NCBI GenBank assembly: GCA_009774245.1
Contig: VSNM01000131.1
Span: 1 to 9,044, forward strand
Source: Lachnospiraceae bacterium
GTDB taxonomy: Bacteria > Bacillota > Clostridia > Lachnospirales > Lachnospiraceae
DNA: 9,044 bases
Direction of reading: 5' to 3'
The notes beneath the pieces were generated by a model. That model ran no database searches, had not been told where the DNA came from, and saw nothing but the letters and a program-made list of their open reading frames with translations. Shown piece by piece: positions 5,904-9,044 of this stretch (positions are counted from its first letter, which is position 1; each line of letters opens with the position of its first letter). Made by a program: the position numbers and the translations under genes.

Positions 5904-6830
5904 ATGGTAAAAGTGATTGGTGTGAGATTTCGGACAGCGGGCAAGATTTACTTCTTTGATCCGCTATCTTTTGAGATTAGGCGTGGCGATCATGTGATCG
6001 TGGAAACTGCGCGCGGCATTGAATACGGCACGGTGGTGGGAGATCCCAGGGAAGTGGCGGAGGATAGGGTTGTACAGCCATTGAAGCCGGTGCTGCGGGT
6101 GGCGACGAAGCGCGATATGGAGCAGGAGGCTGCCAATAAACAGAAGGAGAAGGACGCCTTTAAGATTTGTCTGGAAAAGATTAAGAAGCACAAACTTGAA
6201 ATGAAGTTGATTGATGCGGAGTATACATTCGACAATAATAAAGTGCTGTTTTATTTTACTGCTGACGGGCGTATTGATTTCAGGGAGCTGGTAAAGGATT
6301 TGGCGTCGGTATTTAAGACGCGGATTGAGCTGCGCCAGATCGGTGTGCGGGATGAGACGAAGATACTGGGCGGTATCGGTATCTGTGGCAGACCGCTCTG
6401 TTGTCATGCACATCTGTCAGAGTTTGTGCCGGTGTCGATCAAGATGGCGAAGGAGCAGAATTTGTCGCTGAATCCGACAAAGATCTCAGGGGTATGCGGA
6501 CGTTTGATGTGCTGCCTGAAGCATGAGGAGGAGACGTACGAGTATCTCAACAGAAAACTTCCGAATGTGGGCGATTTTGTGACGACTGATGACGGATTCA
6601 AGGGGGAAGTGCATAGTGTGAATGTACTTCGACAGTTGGTGAAAGTGATCGTCGAGGTGGATGATGAGAAGGAGATTCACGAGTATAAGGTAGAGCAGCT
6701 TCGATTCAAGAGACGGCATAAGAAGGATAAAAACGATAATATGAGCAATGAGGAGCTCAAGGAGCTGCGGGAGCTCGAGAAGCTTGAGAAACAGGAGAAG
6801 GATGCAAAGTCAAAGCTCGAGGATAATTAG
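5904..6830 (+). CDS. ricT: RicT (YaaT), PSP1-domain regulatory iron-sulfur complex subunit
   Basis: This 308-residue protein starts KVIGVRFRTAGKIYFFDP and carries the PSP1 domain to about residue 145. Two paired cysteine motifs follow: GICGRPLCC (C161, C166, C167) and GVCGRLMCC (C198, C203, C204). In B. subtilis these cysteines belong to the Ric (YlbF-YmcA-YaaT) complex, which binds [4Fe-4S] clusters, assists RNase Y-dependent mRNA maturation, and affects sporulation, competence and biofilm formation. The family's gene place, downstream of holB, is kept here, with one inserted membrane gene. Residues 268-308 form a highly charged Lys/Glu tail (NEELKELRELEKLEKQEKD) likely to be helical or coiled coil. 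GAGG (5891-5894) is nine bases before the ATG. The end overlaps the next gene's ribosome binding site, leaving one base before its start. Confidence 0.95.
   Translation: MVKVIGVRFRTAGKIYFFDPLSFEIRRGDHVIVETARGIEYGTVVGDPREVAEDRVVQPLKPVLRVATKRDMEQEAANKQKEKDAFKICLEKIKKHKLEMKLIDAEYTFDNNKVLFYFTADGRIDFRELVKDLASVFKTRIELRQIGVRDETKILGGIGICGRPLCCHAHLSEFVPVSIKMAKEQNLSLNPTKISGVCGRLMCCLKHEEETYEYLNRKLPNVGDFVTTDDGFKGEVHSVNVLRQLVKVIVEVDDEKEIHEYKVEQLRFKRRHKKDKNDNMSNEELKELRELEKLEKQEKDAKSKLEDN
6819..6823 (+). promoter_or_regulatory. Ribosome binding site that sets the trmN6 start, inside ricT
   Basis: GAGGA lies eight bases before the ATG at 6832 and within the last codons of ricT (stop 6828-6830). The frame is open further upstream (an ATG at 6748), but that stretch overlaps the ricT tail and encodes only Arg/Ser-rich residues unlike the family. 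The layout suggests translational coupling of ricT and trmN6. Confidence 0.75.
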
Positions 6831-6831
6831 T

Positions 6832-7569
6832 ATGGATGTGCAGTTAAAGGCAAATGAGCGTATTGATGATCTGCAGCGAAATGGCTATCGGATTATCCAG
6901 AATCCTGATAAGTTTTGTTTTGGCATGGATGCGGTGCTGCTCAGCGGGTTTGTGAGGGTAAAACCCGGAGCCAGGGTGCTGGATATGGGGACAGGCACTG
7001 GTATTATTCCGCTGCTGGTGGAGGCAAAGACACAGGCAGCGCAGATCAGCGCTATTGAGGTGCAGGAGGAGAGCGCCGATATGGCGAGGCGCAGCGTACT
7101 GCTCAACGGGCTGGAGGATAAGATTGACATTGTGACAGGAGATTTGCGGGAAGCAGATCAGTTTTTTGATGCTGCTTCTTTTGATGTGGTCACGTGCAAC
7201 CCGCCGTATATGATCGGACAGCATGGACTGACCAATCCAGATGAGCCAAAGGCAATCGCGCGGCATGAGATTCTGTGCACGCTGGAGGATGTTGTCAGAA
7301 CAGCCGCAAAACTGCTGAAGCCAGGAGGATATTACTGTATGGTTCACAGACCATTCCGGCTGGCGGAGATTATCACTGTGATGACGGCGTATAAGCTGGA
7401 GCCCAAGCGGATGAAGCTGGTGTATCCCTATGTCGACAGGGAACCGAATATGGTACTGATTGAGGGATGCAGGGGGGGAAAACCGCGCATGACGGTGGAG
7501 AAACCGCTGATTATATTCAAAGAGCCAAATGTTTATACGAATGAAATATGTGATGTGTATGGGTATTGA
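6832..7569 (+). CDS. trmN6: tRNA1(Val) adenine-37-N6-methyltransferase (YabB/YfiC family)
   Basis: This 245-residue class I methyltransferase transfers a methyl group from S-adenosylmethionine, in the studied family to N6 of A37 in tRNA1(Val). Motif I is VLDMGTGTGIIP (49-60), the acidic end of strand beta-2 is AIEV (75-78), and the catalytic NPPY motif is at 123-126. These follow the family's N-terminal signature YRIIQNPDKFCFGMDAVLLSGF (19-40). The methyl acceptor in this organism is inferred from the family only. The start at 6832 is one base after the ricT stop and begins MDVQLKANERIDDL, matching family N-termini. It occupies the slot B. subtilis gives to yabB. The B. subtilis yazA gene (GIY-YIG nuclease), normally next, is missing. 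Confidence 0.92.
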   Translation: MDVQLKANERIDDLQRNGYRIIQNPDKFCFGMDAVLLSGFVRVKPGARVLDMGTGTGIIPLLVEAKTQAAQISAIEVQEESADMARRSVLLNGLEDKIDIVTGDLREADQFFDAASFDVVTCNPPYMIGQHGLTNPDEPKAIARHEILCTLEDVVRTAAKLLKPGGYYCMVHRPFRLAEIITVMTAYKLEPKRMKLVYPYVDREPNMVLIEGCRGGKPRMTVEKPLIIFKEPNVYTNEICDVYGY

Positions 7570-7598
7570 CGAATATTGGGGATTAGGTGGTGTGACGG

Positions 7599-8474
7599 AT
7601 GGCGGGAAAGTTGTACGTGTGTGCGACGCCGATTGGGAATCTGGGCGATATGACGCCGCGGGTGGTGGAGACGTTGCAGATGGTTGATCTGATCGCTGCG
7701 GAGGATACCAGAAACAGTATCAAACTGTTGAATCACTTTGGTATCCACACGCAGATGACGAGTTATCACGAATATAATAAGGTTGAGAAGGCTGTTGCTC
7801 TGATAGCGCAGATGAATGACGGCAAGAATGTGGCGTTGATCACAGACGCCGGCACACCCGCAGTATCTGATCCGGGGGAGGTGCTCGTGCGGATGTGTCA
7901 TGAGGCGGGGATCGTGGTGACTTCCCTTCCGGGTGCGGCGGCATGTATCACGGCGCTGACACTCTCGGGGATGAGCACCAGACGCTTTTGTTTTGAAGGA
8001 TTTCTGCCTACAGACAAGAAAGAGAAAAAGGATATTCTGGAGGACTTGAAGAGGGAGTCGAGAACGATTATTCTGTACGAGGCGCCGCACCGCCTGGTCA
8101 GGACGCTGGAGGAGCTGTGCGAGGCTCTTGGCAATCGGAAGCTGACGCTGTGCCGTGAGCTGACCAAGAAGTTTGAGGAGGTTATACAGACTACACTGTG
8201 CGACGCGCATAGCTTATATGAGTGTACAGAACCGCGGGGAGAGTATGTGCTAGTGGTGGAGGGGAAGAGTCTTTCGGATATTCAGAAGGAGAAGGAACAG
8301 GGCTGGCAGGAGATTCCGATCGAGGAACACATGCGTCAGTACGAGGCGCAGGGGGTGGACCATAAGGAGGCCATGAAAAGGGTTGCGAAGGACAGAGGAA
8401 TTTCTAAGCGTGATGTGTACCAGTATCTTCTGTCACTGGATCATCATAAGATGAAATCGGAATGCATACAATAA
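7599..8474 (+). CDS. rsmI: 16S rRNA (cytidine-1402-2'-O)-methyltransferase
   Basis: This 291-residue SPOUT-unrelated, tetrapyrrole-methylase-fold enzyme methylates the ribose of C1402 in the decoding centre of 16S rRNA using S-adenosylmethionine. Clear motifs are LYVCATPIGNLGDMTPR (5-21), AAEDTRNS (33-40), LITDAGTPAVSDPG (80-93), LPGAAA (110-115) and FEGFLP (132-137). YEAPHR and LCRELTKKFEE follow in the middle. A C-terminal helical segment (about 235-283, ending GISKRDVYQYLLSL) resembles the HTH-like tail of the family. AGGTGG (7585-7590) is eight bases before the ATG. The gene closes the replication/RNA-modification run, 29 bases after trmN6, as in B. subtilis where rsmI (yabC) follows yabB-yazA. 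No terminator is visible after it. Confidence 0.96.
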   Translation: MAGKLYVCATPIGNLGDMTPRVVETLQMVDLIAAEDTRNSIKLLNHFGIHTQMTSYHEYNKVEKAVALIAQMNDGKNVALITDAGTPAVSDPGEVLVRMCHEAGIVVTSLPGAAACITALTLSGMSTRRFCFEGFLPTDKKEKKDILEDLKRESRTIILYEAPHRLVRTLEELCEALGNRKLTLCRELTKKFEEVIQTTLCDAHSLYECTEPRGEYVLVVEGKSLSDIQKEKEQGWQEIPIEEHMRQYEAQGVDHKEAMKRVAKDRGISKRDVYQYLLSLDHHKMKSECIQ

Positions 8475-8538
8475 AGTGTGGAAGCTGCATGGGCATTTTG
8501 CTCAAATACGGGATAGGTTGCGTAAAGGAGATTTTTGA

Positions 8539-8772
8539 ATGGAGAGAGTATTTGAAATCATCGAAGAGCAGTTGCATTTAACGGGTATGGTGCTGACGGA
8601 GGATCTGGACCTCGAGGAGGACCTTGGCGTGGACTCCATAGATCTGGTGGAACTTGTCATGGCATTTGAGGACGAGTACGGGATCAATGTTGACTATGAG
8701 AAGATGGACAGGAAAGTCAAGACGGTCGGCGACATTATAGAATTTCTGAAGGAACAGGGAGCAGATATCTAA
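8539..8772 (+). CDS. acpP: Acyl carrier protein
   Basis: This 77-residue, very acidic protein carries acyl chains as thioesters on a 4'-phosphopantetheine arm. The attachment motif is GVDSIDLVEL, with the modified serine at S33. The canonical DSLD is DSID here. Helix II continues into VMAFEDEYGINV, and the last helix is TVGDIIEFLKEQ. Length and charge are typical of fatty acid synthase ACPs. AAAGGAG (8524-8530) lies eight bases before the ATG. No fab genes are visible; the gene follows rsmI by 64 bases with no recognisable promoter. It could therefore be the main ACP at an unusual place, or a second ACP serving another acyl transfer pathway. A terminator hairpin overlaps its last codons. Confidence 0.93.
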   Translation: MERVFEIIEEQLHLTGMVLTEDLDLEEDLGVDSIDLVELVMAFEDEYGINVDYEKMDRKVKTVGDIIEFLKEQGADI

Positions 8773-8788
8773 GGTCTGCTCTTTTTTT
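8759..8788 (+). terminator. Intrinsic terminator overlapping the end of acpP
   Basis: GAGCAGA (8759-8765) pairs with TCTGCTC (8775-8781) around a nine-base loop, followed by seven T residues (8782-8788). The acpP stop codon TAA (8770-8772) lies in the loop, so the left arm is coding sequence. The first repeat of the 88-bp array starts immediately after the T-tract. Confidence 0.88.
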
Positions 8789-9044
8789 ATGCGCAGCCCC
8801 ATGCAGAGGAAGTATGCCGCTAAGGCGGCGCATGGGGCGCGCGGCGAGTAGTGGAGAAGGTCATTCCCCTACTCGATTTCGCAGCCCCATGCAGAGGAAG
8901 TATGCCGCTAAGGCGGCGCATGGGGCGCGCGGCGAGTAGTGGAGAAGGTCATTCCCCTACTCGATTTCGCAGCCCCATGCAGAGGAAGTATGCCGCTAAG
9001 GCGGCGCATGGGGCGCGCGGCGAGTAGTGGAGAAGGTCATTCCC
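8789..9044 (+). repeat. Tandem array of an 88-bp structured repeat (three copies, last cut by window end)
   Basis: Units begin at 8793, 8881 and 8969 with a period of exactly 88 bases. Copies 1 and 2 are identical, and copy 3 is identical for the 76 bases present. Left-flanking ATGC (8789-8792) belongs to the similarity with the genic copy at 3546. Each unit has two imperfect palindromes. In copy 1 the first is GCGC-A-GCCCCATGC (8791-8804) with GCATGGGGCGCGC (8830-8842), enclosing GCCGC-TAAG-GCGGC (8816-8829). The second is CGAGTAG (8845-8851) with CTACTCG (8869-8875), with GGA/TCC continuing inside after one mismatch. GC content is clearly above that of the neighbouring genes. The reading frame shifts in each copy, so it is not a coding repeat. 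It is not a CRISPR array, since there are no variable spacers. Confidence 0.93.

Noticed and set aside
6748..6831. N-terminal extension of trmN6 into ricT
   Set aside because: The Arg/Ser-rich translation is an out-of-frame reading of the charged ricT tail; 6832 has a site at proper spacing and matches the family start.
8475..8538. Promoter for acpP between rsmI and acpP
   Set aside because: TTGCTC is present but no -10 element lies at acceptable spacing; nothing firm enough to report.
8814..8939. Open frame of 41 codons spanning repeat copies 1 and 2
   Set aside because: It lies wholly inside the 88-bp repeat, has no ribosome binding site beyond the repeat's own purines, and the 88-base period shifts frame at each copy. 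It is a by-product of the GC-rich repeat.
8789..9044. CRISPR array
   Set aside because: The whole 88-bp period is identical, with no variable spacers; the unit is also far longer than a CRISPR repeat.

Overview
The window reads as a low-to-mid GC Clostridia chromosome, most likely Lachnospiraceae. The grounds are: AGGAGG-type ribosome binding sites; the Firmicutes-type proteins YaaR and RicT; six tRNAs without encoded CCA; and a gene order close to the Bacillus subtilis tmk-yaaQ-yaaR-holB-ricT-yabA-trmN6-rsmI locus. The genus cannot be fixed from this sequence. Every gene found is on the + strand.

Layout. (1) 1-740: the last bases of a 23S rRNA, a spacer without a recognisable 5S gene, then tRNA-Asp, Val, Thr, Tyr, fMet and Phe, closed by an intrinsic terminator. 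(2) 827-2876: a promoter-like site, a small HD-domain protein, and pyruvate kinase (pyk). (3) 2939-8474: a tightly packed run of a divergent guanylate-kinase-like protein, yaaR, DNA polymerase III delta-prime (holB), a membrane protein resembling signal peptidase II, ricT, trmN6 and rsmI. This run joins nucleotide metabolism, replication clamp loading, RNA processing/sporulation control and tRNA/rRNA methylation. (4) 8539-8788: an acyl carrier protein gene whose terminator hairpin encloses its own stop codon. (5) 8789-9044: a tandem array of an 88-bp GC-rich structured repeat, identical from copy to copy and running off the window end.

The most notable observation is that a diverged copy of the 88-bp element lies inside the 3' end of the guanylate-kinase-like gene (about 3546-3637). 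There it is read as protein and supplies the last 30 residues. In that reading frame the array copies carry a TAA which the genic copy lacks. Both copy types fold into paired hairpins, but the second hairpin is built from different sequences. This points to a mobile or dispersed palindromic element that tolerates insertion in or just beyond gene ends. Other points are the missing 5S gene, the LspA-like protein at the position where B. subtilis has yabA, and a 12-bp tandem duplication that adds a cysteine next to the zinc-binding cysteines of HolB.
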